DNA of 64,000 bases. It comes from Tausonia pullulans (taxonomy: Eukaryota; Basidiomycota; Tremellomycetes; Cystofilobasidiales; Mrakiaceae). Within the stretch, counting starts at the first letter, position 1, and each line of letters starts with the position of its first letter. Where the stretch lies: the NCBI GenBank assembly GCA_951802195.1, contig OX637620.1, positions 682,001 through 746,000 of the forward strand. Reading direction: 5' to 3'. Positions 26,042 to 37,936 of the stretch are shown one piece after another. The translations under genes and the position numbers were made by a program. Under the pieces are notes generated by a model, which made no database searches, had not been told where the DNA came from, and was given only the letters and a program-made list of their open reading frames with translations.

Positions 26042-28049
26042 CTAGTACTTGGAGTCATCCTGCGAAGTGAAGGAAAGGGAGTTGGTCGACAATGAAACGA
26101 GGGGGCAGAACATGAGAGAGAGCAACGAGGACATACCTTCTCCTTGTGGTCATCCTTGTCCTCGTTCTTCTTGTCGTCGTGCTTCTTGTCGTCGTGCTTC
26201 TTGTCGTCGTGCTTCTTGTCGTCGTACTTCTTGTCGTCGTCCTTCTTGTCGTCGTCCTTCTTGTCGTCCTTCTTGTCGTCGTCCTTCTTGTCATCAAGCT
26301 TGTCATCCTTCTCGTCGTCGTGCTTCTTGTCGTCGTACTTCTTGTCGTCGTACTTCTTGTCGTCGTCCTTCTTGTCGTCGTGCTTGTCATCGTACTAAAG
26401 GAGAGACAGAGTCAGCAAGAGGAAGCAAATCGAGTGAGTGAGAGCCAGGCCGGGACTTACCTGCCACTCCTCGCTGCCGCCCTGGTAGTGTTCGTCGGGC
26501 TTCTTGTGCGGGTGCTTGCTGTCGTAGTTCTTGCCGTACTCGATGGCGCGCTGTTGAAAGACCTGCAGGAGAGAAACCAGAGCGGAGAGTCAGTCCGGCG
26601 AGAGCGGAGAGCGCGGAGAGCGGAGTGGATGTCAGACCACGGGCGAGCGACAGCCAGGAACAGTGGCAGCTCACCTCGAACTCCTCCTTCTTGGCGTTCA
26701 GGGAAAAGACCATGCCTGGCGAGATGGAGAGAGATGTGTCGGCCAGGGAAAGAGAGAGAGGAGAGAAACGGGAGATAGGAGACGGGAGATGGGAGATGGG
26801 AGATGGGAGATGGGAGATGGGAGACAGGAGACAGGAGATGGGAAATGGGAAATGGGAGATGGGAGACGGGGGAGACAGACCGACACTCACCCTTGCCGCA
26901 CTCGAACACGGGCTCCCTCTGCCTGGAGAGAAGGAGTAAGGGAGAGGGAAAGTCAGCAAGGAGACGCCGTGAGAGCCAGGACGGGAGCTGCCCACTTGGA
27001 GTAGAACCAGCGAGGCTGGTCGTCGAGGACCTTGTACGAGCGGACGGGCTCCTTGTGCTTGTCGTCGTCCTATGGGATGATAGGAAGGCGGCTGTCAGCG
27101 GGCTGGGAGATATGCCGGAGAGGAGAGGAGAGGCTGTACCTTCTTGTCGTCGTGCTTCTTGTCATCATGCTTCTTGTCATCGTCCTTCTTGTCATCGTCC
27201 TTCTTGTCGTCGTGGTACTCGGACGACGACCTCTTTTGCCAGTCGTCGAGGTCGAACTCGTACCACTCGACGTCGTACGTGCTGCCGCAGGCCGTGGACG
27301 AGACGTAGCCGGTGTCAAAGATGGGCTTGCCGTCCTTGCCAACGGCCGTCTTGCAGGGGTACTTGAATGACGAGAGGGTGACGGAGTGATCTGGGAAGGC
27401 GAGGCGAGGGGGAGGCGAGGGGGAGGCGAGGGGGAGGCGAGGGGGAGGCGAGGGGGAGGGCCAAGCAGGCATCAGCGAGGAACGAAAGAGGGACAGAGTC
27501 GGCTGGGCTTACTCTTGCCGTCAAAGTAGAAGTCGATGTAGTCTGGATGAGAGCGAGGAGAGCGAGGAGGGGGGTGAGGGGAGTGAGGGGGAGTAGTGGG
27601 AGTGAGGGGGAGTAGTGGGAGTGAGAGGGATGAGGTAGGGGGGAAAGGAGAGAGAAGAGATGTCATGAGATGACATGAGTGAGCCGCTGTGATGGGGCGA
27701 GATGGACAGAACACAGGCTCGGCTCACCTCCAACACCGGCGTGAACGTACTCCGGGTTGTACCGGAGCGCCGACTGGCCCTTGCTGTCGATGCCTGAGGA
27801 GAGGGGGCGGGAAGGAGAGGGGATGGGGAGGAGAAGGGATGGGGAGGAGAAGGGATGGGGAGGAGAAGGGATGGGGAGGAGAAGGGATGGGGAGGAGAAG
27901 GGTCAGTGAGGCGGTGGCGAAAACAGGACGAGAGGGACAGGCAAGCACCCACCGACATCGACCCTCCAGCGCTTGCCGTAGCTGTCGTCGCCGGCCTGGG
28001 CGAGGCCGGTGAAGATGAGAAGGGTGGATCCGATGAAGAGGGGGAGCAT
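26042..28049 (-). CDS. secreted cupredoxin-like protein with X-D-D-K-K repeats, short copy
   Basis: Ten coding exons give about 322 residues. Residues 1-19 form a signal peptide (MLPLFIGSTLLIFTGLAQA). The next part resembles fungal extracellular cupredoxins: YNPEYVHAGVGDYIDFYFDG, KNHSVTLSSFKYPC, FDTGYVSSTAC, QPRWFYSKQREPVFECGKGM and VFSLNA. In that family the copper ligands lie in NHSVT (His), WFYC (Cys), a His shortly after, and GM (Met). Here the WFYC cysteine is serine and the second His position appears to be glutamate, so type 1 copper binding is doubtful. Five pentapeptides (H/D-D-D-K-K) sit inside the domain before the WFYS strand, and about 16 more form the C-terminal tail, which ends EKDDSKY. 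All repeat differences from the right copy are in frame. Function unknown; extracellular or cell-wall metal or cation binding is inference. Confidence 0.85.
26137..26394 (-). repeat. 15-bp coding tandem repeat, C-terminal tail, short allele
   Basis: Repeats of the type NAC-GAC-GAC-AAG-AAG encode X-D-D-K-K with X = Y, H, D or N. A few degenerate units (HDDEK, DDK, LDDKK) are shared with the right copy at the same relative place. The exon is 258 nt here against 489 nt in the right copy. Confidence 0.9.
26780..26870 (-). repeat. 7-bp minisatellite (AGATGGG on plus strand) in intron 6, short allele
   Basis: About six to nine units of GGGAGAT and variants (GGGAGAC, GGAGACA, GGGAAAT). The same array in the right copy is several times longer. 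G-runs recur every 7 nt. Confidence 0.88.
27140..27214 (-). repeat. 15-bp coding repeat inside cupredoxin domain, five units
   Basis: Five exact 15-bp units encode, from the N-terminal side, HDDKK, DDDKK, DDDKK, HDDKK, HDDKK. The array abuts the 3' splice donor of exon 4. Confidence 0.92.
27398..27460 (-). repeat. 11-bp tandem repeat in intron 3
   Basis: Plus-strand unit GCGAGGGGGAG repeated about five to six times within the intron after the exon encoding DYIDFYFDG. The right copy has about one or two fewer units. Confidence 0.8.
27815..27902 (-). repeat. 16-bp tandem repeat in intron 1
   Basis: Plus-strand unit GATGGGGAGGAGAAGG repeated about five times; the right copy has about four. It lies in the first intron, just after the signal-peptide exon. 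Confidence 0.82.
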
Positions 28050-29215
28050 GGTGGAGAGAAGGGGTGGGCTTGTGGTGTGTGGTGTGTGGTGTGCGGTGTG
28101 TGTTGTGTGTTGTGTGTGGGAGGGCGAGAGGAGGAAAGGTGGGTGGGGGGGGGGGTAAGCAGGAAGAAGATGGGGAGATGGGGGATGAACGAGAGAGAAA
28201 ACTGCTCCAGGGGAGTGAGCTTTATAGAGAAGAGCGAGGATCAAGAGCCGGAGATCCGGGAAGAGGTAGGGCGAGGCCCCATGAGCTGAGGACTGGCGGT
28301 GGCAGGAGGACTGCGGAAGAGAGGTCGTCGGGAAGGACAAGGGTCTGAAGAAGTCGATTCAGAGGACTGGCCAAGACGACAGATCAGCTTCTTTTGATCC
28401 GGAGAGCCAGGCCTGGGATCAGAGAAGAAGGGACTGTATACTAGGTGACAGGACCGAGAATAAACTGTATTAAGAACACAGGTGAAAGAGCTAGATGTGA
28501 TAGTAGTGGTTAGAAGTTGAATCAGCCCCGATCCTCGCGGCTTTGATCACTGAATGGAACGCACACGACATGACCCTCGAGCTGCCATCTTCTGGCCTGC
28601 TCTCGCGTGAAGGACGGGAGAGACGAGTGAAGCATCTTATGAAGATGGCCTACGAACGACGGCAACTTGCGGAGACTGTCGGTTTGTCGCTGGCCTGCTC
28701 GTGCGCGCGCTCTCTGACCAGCCTCATCCCGCTGTCTTTTTTCTCGGCGGGGCAGTGTATCGAGATTATATTCTTTGGTCCTGTCGGTTCGCAAGACCGA
28801 TGCTTTACGCCATGGACTATTCGCTGTTGTTAATAGAGAGAGGAACGATGAGCGAATGACGTGGTGTTTCTTTTCTTTTCCTTTGCTCTCTTTTTCTCTA
28901 ACCTGCGCAGCCCTCCTTATCTGTTGTTCCAGGCCCCCTCTGCCAACCACTGCGGCCTGCCGCATTAGAATCGCTCACCTCCCAGGAGAGAGCTCCTTGC
29001 CCTCGCTTCTCTACCTAAGCCAATTCTTTCCTACGCCATCGTCCTTCAACAAGAGGTCGAGCCTCTCTCACGTTCCCACGTCTAGCGCGGGTTCGCGCCC
29101 CGACTTCCCCTTGACGCCGACAAACCTCACTCCTCTCGCCTTCCTTCAACCCCTCTTTATCTCGCTCTCCTAGCTTTCCGGCTCTCTTGCTCGCGCTCCT
29201 CGCCCCACGGAGCCC
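28050..29215. other. divergent intergenic region between cupredoxin-like gene and 5-phosphatase gene
   Basis: 28050-28470 belongs to the inverted repeat and includes a TG-rich microsatellite (28074-28115) and an 11-G run (28145-28155) close to the gene's start. The remaining 745 bp is unique and pyrimidine-rich towards the plus-strand gene, as expected for its promoter and 5' UTR. No other gene is supported. Confidence 0.6.
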
Positions 29216-32200
29216 ATGCCCAACGGCTCGCTTCATTTGGCGCGTACTTCGCCTCCGTCGGCCCTTGCGACGGGGCAAGGTGAAGAGGTGACGAGCGACG
29301 TTGTCTCTGGTGACGCGGCCGGCGGTGGTGGGAAGCAAGGCCTCGTCGGACCTGCCACGAAGCTGGCAGCCGACTTGGGTGAGTCGCACGCATACACTCT
29401 CGTCCTACATTCTCCCTCTGGTACGAACCAGTCTCTGGTTGCAAGAAAACGGCGAGCTGACGGCTGGTTCTTTCCAGCCGACAATGACCCCTTGACGCCT
29501 GTCTCGTCGACCTCCTACCTGCCCGGCGACACACCTCCTGCCACCCATCTGAAGACGTCCACTGACCCAGCGATCGTGCCCAGGAGGAACGAGCCACCTC
29601 CTCCGCTCTTTTCCCGGTTGCACGGCCTCTTCCCTCACCCGCACACGCACCACCATCCGGACGAAGGCGCCTCGACCCACGAGCCACCCACGCCGTTCCA
29701 GCTCCCCATTGACAACGGGCCTGGCCCTGGGTCCTCGTCTCAGGCAAAGGGCAAGGCCACGACAAAGCCGACGGTATCTGTAGAAGATGAGGACCCGGTC
29801 ACTCAGGGCAAATCGTTCATCAAGATCAAGTGAGTCTCACGCACGCACTTACTCTTGCGTCCGACGTCCCATTCGCCGCTGACCCATGCTCCCAATTCCA
29901 CCTTAGATTCCTCACTTGGAACATGTATGTTGATTGAACTTTGTCTTTTGACATCCTTCGGCCCGTTTGCTGACCTCTCCCTCCTTGTGCGCTTCCAGGC
30001 ACGATTCGATTCCCAAGGGCGACCTTACTCCGCTCCTAGGGCGCGTTCCGGCCTATCGGTCGCCCTCGCCTGAGGAGATCGCTTCTGGATGTGTGCCAGC
30101 GCTCACCATGGACAACGAGCACCCGTACCACCTTATCGTCATCGCAGGCCAGGTCAGTCAGCGGGCGCGCAGTCGCTGATCGACCGGTCCGCTCCCGTCG
30201 TGTGTTTAGTCTTATATACTAATGACCGTATATCTTTGCACTCCAGGAATGCCCAACGCCATCCGGCATTCCCATGGGTATTGGCGCCGGCATGAAATTT
30301 GGCATCCCAAACTCGGCCTCGTCGGCTAAGGCCAGTGGCCACTTGACGCCGACGGTCGTCTCGCAGGCGAACCCGCTCGCCTCGCACTCGGCCGCCTCCC
30401 TCGTTACGCCGTCTGATCTTGGCTCACTCGCCAGTCCGGTGTCCAGTGCTATTGGGGGAGGTCAACACTCTCTACCACCTCTCGAAATCGGACGGCCGTC
30501 CTTGCCAGGCGTCACGCCAGCGCTCTCCCCTCTTCACCACCACGCTCAGCCACCACGGATCGAGAAGCGCTCATCAAGGTCGAATCTCACTCTCCAGGTC
30601 AAGAACCTTATCTCGTCGCCTAGTACTCTCACCCCTGGCTCTCCAGCCGGCGGTTCTCACGCGCCTCCCTCCTCCTACCTCTCTGTCCCACCCTCTTCGC
30701 TGTCTTCTCAAGCCACCTCATCCAACGTCTCCCTCTCCTCAGCCCACTCTGGCGGTGGCCCTATACCCATCCCAATCTCCGCCACGGAGAAGGACAGGCC
30801 TCTTTTTAAAGATCTCGATAAGCGCGAGGGGCGCGACGCCCAGCAGAAGCAGCCTGCGAGCTATAACGCTCACCACCGGCTGACCGAGGGAGGTTGGGGT
30901 GGTGTGCTTCAAGACTGGTTTGCCAACAGGGCCGGTGAGGCCGGACGGGCGCCTCCGCCGCCGCAGGCGTTGCCGGGGCTCGCGCAGAGCCTCGGCGCAG
31001 CTGGATCGGTGCAGATGCCACCTACCACGCCTTACATAGCAGCCAATCCGTCGGCTGGCATCGGAAGGCAACGCTCATCAAGGCGGCCTCCCTCGCCGTC
31101 GGTGCCTGGCACACCTGTTGTCTCGGACCGGAAGGAGAGTAATGACTCAGGGATCTTTTGGGCTGGTGATGAAGTGGTTATCGAGGAAGAGACCCTCGCC
31201 CCCTCTTCTCTTCCAACGGGAGGCAAGTCGACGGCTGGTGGTGATGGAGGAGGAGGAGTCAGCGGCAGCAAGTACAAGCTTGTCGAGGAGGGCAAGGGAG
31301 CTTACTGCTTCCTCGTCAAGGAGCGGTTGCAAGGCATCTACCTTTGCCTCGTAAGTCATGCACACACTCAACGAGCTTGTTAGGTCGGCTGTGCTGATGC
31401 TGATTTTTGAGGTGAACAGTATGTCTGGAAGGGTTGCAAGCACCTCATCAAGAGTCAGCTCCTTCTTCCAACTTTCCCTTGATGCAGCCTCTGACCTTCA
31501 GCTTCCAGACACGTCAACGTCGTACGTTACAAGTGGCCTGATGGGGGTGTGTCTTTTCTCTCCGTTCCAACTTGCTATGTATCTCTTGTTGACTGTTGGC
31601 ATTTGTGCTACCCAGGGACGCTTCGGGGTATGCCCAAACTAATCGCCCTTTCTTTGGTCCCTCAATCAATAATCTAACGCCCTCCTGACCTCGGCTCTTC
31701 CCTCACAGAACAAAGGCGGCGTCGGTATCGCCGTCCATCTCGCCGAGACTCGACTTCTTTTCATCAACAGCCACCTTGCCGCTCACGCCTCTCGATCCGA
31801 CGCCCGACTGTTGAACGTCGCCAAGATCAAAGCCGAGCTCGAAGTAAACGACTTTCTCGAGGCTGGTGACGACCGGCTGCTCAAGGAGGACCCGACGGAT
31901 CGGTTCGGCGAGTCCCTTCCCTCATTTTGGTCGTTTGCAGTTGGTGCTGACCGACGCTCCATCGCCTCGACAGACACGACGTTCTGGGTCGGCGACCTCA
32001 ACTTCCGGCTCGACGTCACTCGCCTCCATGCCGACTGGCTTCTTGCTCAAAAGGGTGAGCTTCCAATCCCAGCAGCCTCGAGATACATGCTGGCTGGCCT
32101 GACGTGAAGTTGCTTTGGACCTTCAGATTTGGAGGCAGCGCTGCAGTTCGACCAGTTGGTAAGAGAGATCGTCCTTGAGTGGCAAGTGGATGGCTGACCT

Positions 32201-34323
32201 CTCTACTTATCTTTCACAGCGAAAGATCATGGCCGAAGGGACGGGCTTCGTCGGCTTCAAGGAGGCCCCCATCACCTTCCCTCCGACGGTAAGTCTACGT
32301 GCTTCTTGAGCCGGAAGCGAGCGTTTAAAGAAAACTGACAGCTCTTTCTCATCCTTCAGTATAAGTACGACCTGCCCAAGGCCGTCAAGCGTTCCGCCAC
32401 CAAGTCCCGTCGCAAGGCTCGTGATCCTTCCCTCTCTGAAGTCCAGGAGAACTCGACAGGCGAGCAGTGCGATGTCGAGATCATGGGGGAACCCCTCGAG
32501 GAGGACGACGACCTGTGTGAGGTCGAGGAGGCCGACCGCGGGTCCGTCATTTCGGCTGGGTGGACCTCGGTCGCGCCCTCGCTTTTCACGAGCGACGAGG
32601 ACGCGGGAGAGATGACGGACGATGCGGCGTTGCCTGGATCAGATGCTGGTGCGAGTGCTGCAGGCGCAGGCGGCTCGCACTCGAACGCTTTGGGTTCTCA
32701 GCCGGCGTCGAGCCTGCCTCATCAGACGCAGCACCTCGCTGAGAAGGTGCTGGAGAAAACCCAAAAGATTTTCTTGCCCTCGACAGCGTGAGTCCTTGTC
32801 GGACGAGGGGCGAACATAGCGAAACATGGTTGACAGCAGTCTCTCTACAGCATTCGCGCCAAGCGCAAGCTACTTGGTCTTATCAAGCCGCCCTCGTCGC
32901 CGGGATCCTTGTCATCCAAGTCCTCCCCGATTCAGCGGCGGCCCTCGACGACACCGTCGACCTCGGCCCTATCCGGATCCACCCGCGACTCCTTTGACCT
33001 CGAACCTCCCCGACCAACCTTCACCACCTCGCATTCCACTGCGTCTCCACCATCGTCAGTGGCGTCCGCCCCCAGCTCAAGCCCGCCTCAGATCTCGACC
33101 TCACTGCCGTCTGGCGCGCCCTCCCCGACGCCACCTTCGTCCTGGCAGCCTCCGCCGCGTGCTTCGTTCGATGGTTCTCCCCCAAAACCTCAGCTTGGTC
33201 GGAAGCTGTCCGCGCGACTCCGGAGATCATTCAGCGGTCGCATCGACCTCGGCAACGCCGGCAAGTATGATTACGACGGCGACGGCGAGGACGAAGATGG
33301 CGAAGATGGAGCGGGTCGCTCGGATGAGAAGGGTGTGTACGACACGTCGGCTAAGAAGCGGGTCCCCTCTTGGTGCGATCGGGTGCTCTACAAGACGTTT
33401 GAGGATGACTACCCGGAGCCGCCGCCACCGCCACCACTTGCCGACGAGCCACCTGCTGCCCCACTCTCGCGATTCGACCGGTTCGCCTCCGCCTTGCACC
33501 TCCGTCGGCGTGATTCGCGCGAGGTCCGTCGATCCGAGTCGATCTCGTCGCAGATCTCGACAAAGAGCGGAGGCCCTCTCAGCGACGGGAACTCTCCTCG
33601 CACCTCGCTGCTCGTCTCGGATATCCCCCTTACTGTGGGCGTCGGACTTTCGTCCGACTCACGCTCTTTGCACGTTCGGCAGCGGTCGACCTCGGCAGCG
33701 GCAATGTCTCCCTCGGCTACTTCGCCTGGGACGCCCACCGACGGGCGGCCGACGCCGATGGCTCCCGGTTTGACTGACGAGTACCACTCCCCCTCGATCC
33801 CCTCGAGCCTTCATCATCTCGATCTTCGCGTCCCTATTCCGCCCTCCCCACCCTCCCGCACGATCTTTTCTCCTCCTGGAGACCATTTGATCTCACTAGA
33901 GGGCTTCGCAGCCGCTGGCGAGCCTGCCCTCCGACCGACGCTAAACCATCGGTTCATCTCGGCGCCCGTTTTCAATGGCACAACAAGCCAGCGCTTAGGA
34001 TCAACGACCACCCATATCCCGACGGAGCGGGTCTCGTGGTTCTCGAGGCTATTCCCTAGCGTGCACGACAAGGGCGCCGAGGTGGCCGAGGAGATCGCTG
34101 TTCCCTACGCGCCAGCCATTCCTAAGCGCAGAAAGGGTGAGGTTCTCCCAATTCACTACGGCACTCTTGTACGTATTCGTCGCTTCAGTCCTTTCCGTTG
34201 CTGTGATGATGCTGACTTGCCTTCCCTTTGTCGTAGAATGACGAGGAGATGATCCAGATCAGAGGGTTCTCGGATCACCGTCCCGTTCTCGGTATGTCGG
34301 TGTCCTTATCTTTCCCTGTATGA
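29216..34323 (+). CDS. inositol polyphosphate 5-phosphatase with interrupted catalytic domain
   Basis: Member of the Mg-dependent endonuclease/exonuclease/phosphatase superfamily that removes the 5-phosphate from phosphoinositides or inositol phosphates. About twelve exons give roughly 1,400 residues. The IPPc motifs appear in order: KFLTWNMHDSIPKGDL (motif with catalytic Asn), VIAGQECP (Glu), YVWKGCKHLI, GNKGGVGIAVHL, FINSHLAAH (His), FWVGDLNFRLDV (Asp/Asn), FPPTYKYD, RVPSWCDRVLYK and FSDHRPVLG (Asp-His). The usual domain is about 300 contiguous residues. Here serine/proline-rich segments of about 365, 320 and 260 residues separate AGQE from the YVWKG strand, TYKYD from RVPSWCDR, and WCDRVLYK from SDHRPV. 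The C-terminus is uncertain: reading straight on gives a stop at 34323, but a donor-like GTATGT follows SDHRPVLG and another exon is possible. No SAC or CRAL domain was seen, so this is not an Inp51-53 synaptojanin. Confidence 0.9.
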
Positions 34324-34879
34324 GACATTCACTGACAACCTTCTCTATCTCAAAGCCACCATGTGTGTCTTTGTCTAGATACCTTCTCCTGCCAATTTTA
34401 CTTCATACCCTAGATTTCCCACCGCTATTCGTCCGGCTCCCTTTACATCTTTCTTTCCCCAGGTATTGCCGGACTCCCTTGTTCGCCTCTGCCCTATCTC
34501 TTTCGACTACAGTATCTCAATCTCGGCTTCTACTGTCTCTAATTGCATCATACTTCCATATCTCTTTTCTTACTTTGTCGCCCATGGTAATGCATTTACC
34601 CCTTTCCCCTTTGTCGCGCGCGCGCAAATACACTGATCTCTTTCGTCGACGCCTGCCATCCCATCTTTCCGTTGGCTAAGCCTTTACTAAACCGTTCTGT
34701 CCGTTCTCTTCGTGTCGTAGAGGGTGGATGGGGCACGTGCAGTCGTAGTCAAGCGAGCATCACGCGATGAGGCCAGATTGCAGACGCGATCTGGAAGGCC
34801 CGAGGGCCTTCACCTTGAACGACCATCTCAGACTATCCGGCCTCACCCTCCTCCCCCTCCTCTCGCATCCACAGCCGCC
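34324..34879. other. intergenic region, T/C-rich
   Basis: About 555 bp of strongly pyrimidine-rich DNA between the 5-phosphatase and COG8. It includes a short CG alternation at 34615-34625. It probably holds the 3' UTR of the first gene (or a last short exon) and the COG8 promoter. Confidence 0.5.
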
Positions 34880-37231
34880 ATGGACCTTCCGGAAGGCACA
34901 GAGGGTCATGACAACCTCGAGCTCAGTGGGGACGAGGCGCCGACGCTCGTCGAGCTTCTCAAGGATCAGGCAAGGCTTCGCAAGGTTCTCGACCCAGAGG
35001 GTCTCTTTACCAGCGTGAATTAGCCTGAAGTCGAGCCCTTCCTTCAAAATGTGTTCTTAACTGCTCTTTCCCTCACAGAAAACCTCAAAGGATTACTTGG
35101 AACGCGTCTCCAAGTGAGTCGTCATCGCGGCGAGCAGCGCTTGCGCCCTCGTTCGCTCTAGAACGCGCGTTGACAACCCTCATTCGCCAGTCTTTCGCTC
35201 GAGGCCCTTCAGCAGGAACCCTCGCTCATCAAGGAGGAGGCCAGCTTCGTCTCCGGCGAACTCACCTCGCTCTGCTTCCGCGAGTACCGGACGTTCATTA
35301 CCGTCCATCGGTGCGCGTCCGACGTTCACGCCGCCTTCTCATCCTTCGCGTCCTCGCTCGACTCGCTGCTCGACGCGGTGCCCTCGCTTGAGGCCGAGTG
35401 CCACGCCTTTGCTAAGTCGACCAAGGAGACCCAGGCGGACCGACGGAAAGCAGCGCTCGTTCTCGAGCACCACGACAAGCTTCAGGACCTGCTCGAGGTG
35501 CCCCAGCTACTCGACACCTGCGTTCGGAATGGATACTATCACGAGGCGCTCGAGCTCGGGAATCACGCCCGGGAAATGGCTGCGCAGTACGGCGAGGTCC
35601 CCATTGTTCGGGATGTTGAGCGCGAGGTCGAGAAAGGCCTCCTCGGGATGCTCGTCCAGCTGCTGAGCCTCCTCCGAGAGCCTATCAAGTTGCCGGCGCT
35701 CGTCAAGACAGTCGGCTTTCTCCGGCGGATGGACGCCCTCAGCGAGGAGGAGCTCCAGGTGGCCTTCCTCGCCAGTCGGGAGCACAACTTTCGCTCTCAG
35801 CTCGTTGGGATCGAGCGCGAGCGGGGCGAACCCGTGCGCTACGTTCGGCGCTACGTTGACCTGTTCCGCGAGAATGTCTACGATGTCATCTCTCAATTCA
35901 CCACCATTTTTCTCGACCATGCCGCCACCCTCTCCACTTCCTCGTCCTCCTCCTCCTTGTCAGATTTTTCAGCTAGCGCGCTCTCACCTTCATCATCATT
36001 GACGTCGCCGGCCTATCGATCTGCACCGAATCTCCTCCTCAGCTTCGCTGACCAGTCACTGCACTCGCTCATCACGACCCTCGACACCTACGTCCCGCTC
36101 ATCGAGGACCCTTCAGCGCTCTCCTCGCTCCTTACACAGCTCAATTACTGTGCGACGTCGTTCGCTCGCGTCGGCCTCGACTTTCGATCGCTCGTTGTCG
36201 AGCCGTTCTCGCTGGCCGTCCTGCTCTCGACAGAGAAGGCGTTCAAGGAGGCCGAGGCTGGTCTCGAGGCTTCTCTCCGATCGGCACTCCGGAACGGCAA
36301 GCCTCCGTCGGCCTGGCTCGTCCCACAAGAATCTCTCGGTTTTGTCCTCGATCTCGACCTCTCGGCCCCTTTCTTCCCCTCCTCATTATTTACATCATCA
36401 TCGTCAACGTACGGCCCTCCTCGGCAGCTGAGCCACTTCCCTGACCTCAGCCTTCTTTGTAACGCCCACACAAACACCCTCAACTCGCTCCGTCTCCTCG
36501 CACCCATCGCGCTCTTCCCCCAACTCGTCCAGCTTCAGCGCGATTCGCTCGCCCGCTCAGCATCCACCATCACCTCGTACTTCCGGTCCGCCTCTAGCGA
36601 GTTTGGTACCGCTTTGGGAGCGACTCATGGTGGAGCCGGCGCGGGGACGGGCGTAGGTGGAAGGCCGGGCCATCGGAGGAACCCGAGTATCAGTGCGCAA
36701 CTGAGCGAGAGGGAGAGAAAGGAGACGAGTCTCATTCTCAGAGCCTTTGGAAGGGCATTTGAGAGCGTGCTTGTGCCGTTCTTGAGGAAGGGGCTCGTCG
36801 AGGGCGTCTATGGGTCGGAGCTGGGCTCGCTCGAGGTGGTTGACAAGCGTAGCTCTGTCTCGATGTCGACAGCAGCAGCAGCAGGAGCAGCTTTGTCTGG
36901 ACAAGAGAAGGAAGTCGAGGGGCTTAGCAAGCTCCGCGATTGGCTTGAGGGGATAGAGAGCGAGCTGCGGCCTTCGCCACCGCCGACCGTTGAGGTGAAG
37001 ACGGCGCCCCCTCTGAGCCGGTCGTCATCAGCCCTTGTGCCCGCTGCGGTAAGCGAGGAGTCGGAGGAGATGGACGCAGATACAGTACCACCCCCAAAGG
37101 CGGCGACCGAGAAGGAGGGTGCTACCAACGGGAGTGGCGGTGAGAAGGACATCGACGCGGAGATCAAAGCTCTCGAGGGAGATGGAGCCGCTGCGGGTGT
37201 CGGAGATGCGGGCGAGTTGGCGGTGGGTTAG
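34880..37231 (+). CDS. COG8: conserved oligomeric Golgi complex subunit 8
   Basis: COG8 (Dor1 family), a lobe-B subunit of the COG tether that organises retrograde vesicle docking at the Golgi. Three exons (34880-35014, 35079-35113, 35191-37231) give 736 residues. The N-terminal half carries the Dor1 pattern: KDYLERVSNLSLEALQQEPS, CFREYRTFITVHRCASDVHA, EHHDKLQDLLEVPQLLDTCV, RNGYYHEALELGNHAREMAA, VGFLRRMDALSEEELQVAFL and RYVDLFRENVYDVISQFTTI. A serine-rich linker (about 300-330) and a C-terminal tail with a Gly/Ser-rich and acidic composition (residues about 560-736) are typical of fungal homologues. The ATG in ACAGCCGCCATGG was chosen; an upstream in-frame ATG at 34724 would add an unlikely proline-rich leader. 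Possible polyadenylation signal AATAAA lies about 200 bp past the stop. Confidence 0.93.
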
Positions 37232-37936
37232 TTGGGGGAAGGGAGAGGTGTGACTTATGACTTGATGCTTGATATGACGGCTTGCTTGAATGAAGGAGGA
37301 TCGGCAATCGGGGTGGGCGACACATGAGAACGGCAGAGAACCGCGCGGCCGCAAGCACTCTACCCGGCCGGAGCCCCCTCTCACGCCATGTTTCGTCGTC
37401 AGCTGCTTGCTTGCTTCTGTCCGGCCAGAGGTAATAAATAGTGTCCGGAATGAGGAAGATGCACGCCTTCGGCAACTTCTTCGAAGCTCGGCCGCGGTAC
37501 TTTGGGTGTATCATCATGGGGCGAATTGGACAGCCGATAACGCCATGCGCGCGTGGTACTTGCCCTGCGTTCCTTCCTCACGCTCTCTCGATGCAACGCG
37601 GGGGGCCTGGGCCAGGGATAGGCTGGGAGTCCGACACGCGTGGGTCGCTCTCGCACCAAGCCGGAGCCCGGAGGGGCGGCGCGTGTTAGTCCTGTCGCCT
37701 TCCTCCCTTCTCCCGATGAACTCACTGTCTCTCCTTGGTCCCTCGTGGAGACATGTCCCACATGTCTCCTTTCCTTCCAACAACGACCATCACCAACCAA
37801 ATAACGCCCACCACCAATTCAGCCAAGCCCAACCGACTCACACGGCTCCTCCAGGCTCTCGTATTCCCCCCGTTCCCCGTTCCCATTCCCCTTTTCACCT
37901 TGTGTCTCTCCTTCCCATTCATTTGACTCGACGACA
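37232..37936. other. intergenic region between COG8 and ER protein gene
   Basis: About 700 bp holding the COG8 3' UTR and the promoter of the next gene. The last 200 bp is C/T/A-rich and suits a fungal 5' UTR. Overlapping small open frames have no motif and are not called. Confidence 0.55.

Larger units (their letters stand above)
26024..28470. repeat. left arm of large inverted repeat (holds whole cupredoxin-like gene)
   Basis: This segment, reverse-complemented, matches 47423-50382 from the common motif ATACAGTTTATTCTCGG (28470 reading down) to about 18 bp past the stop codon. Exons, introns and about 420 bp of upstream sequence read as nearly identical. The visible differences are mostly tandem-repeat copy numbers. 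Outside these limits the two flanks look unrelated. No target-site duplication or transposon-like terminal repeat is evident at the edges. Confidence 0.93.

Noticed and set aside
28543-29173. Plus-strand frames upstream of the 5-phosphatase
   Set aside because: Pyrimidine-rich leader sequence; no homology pattern and mixed frames.
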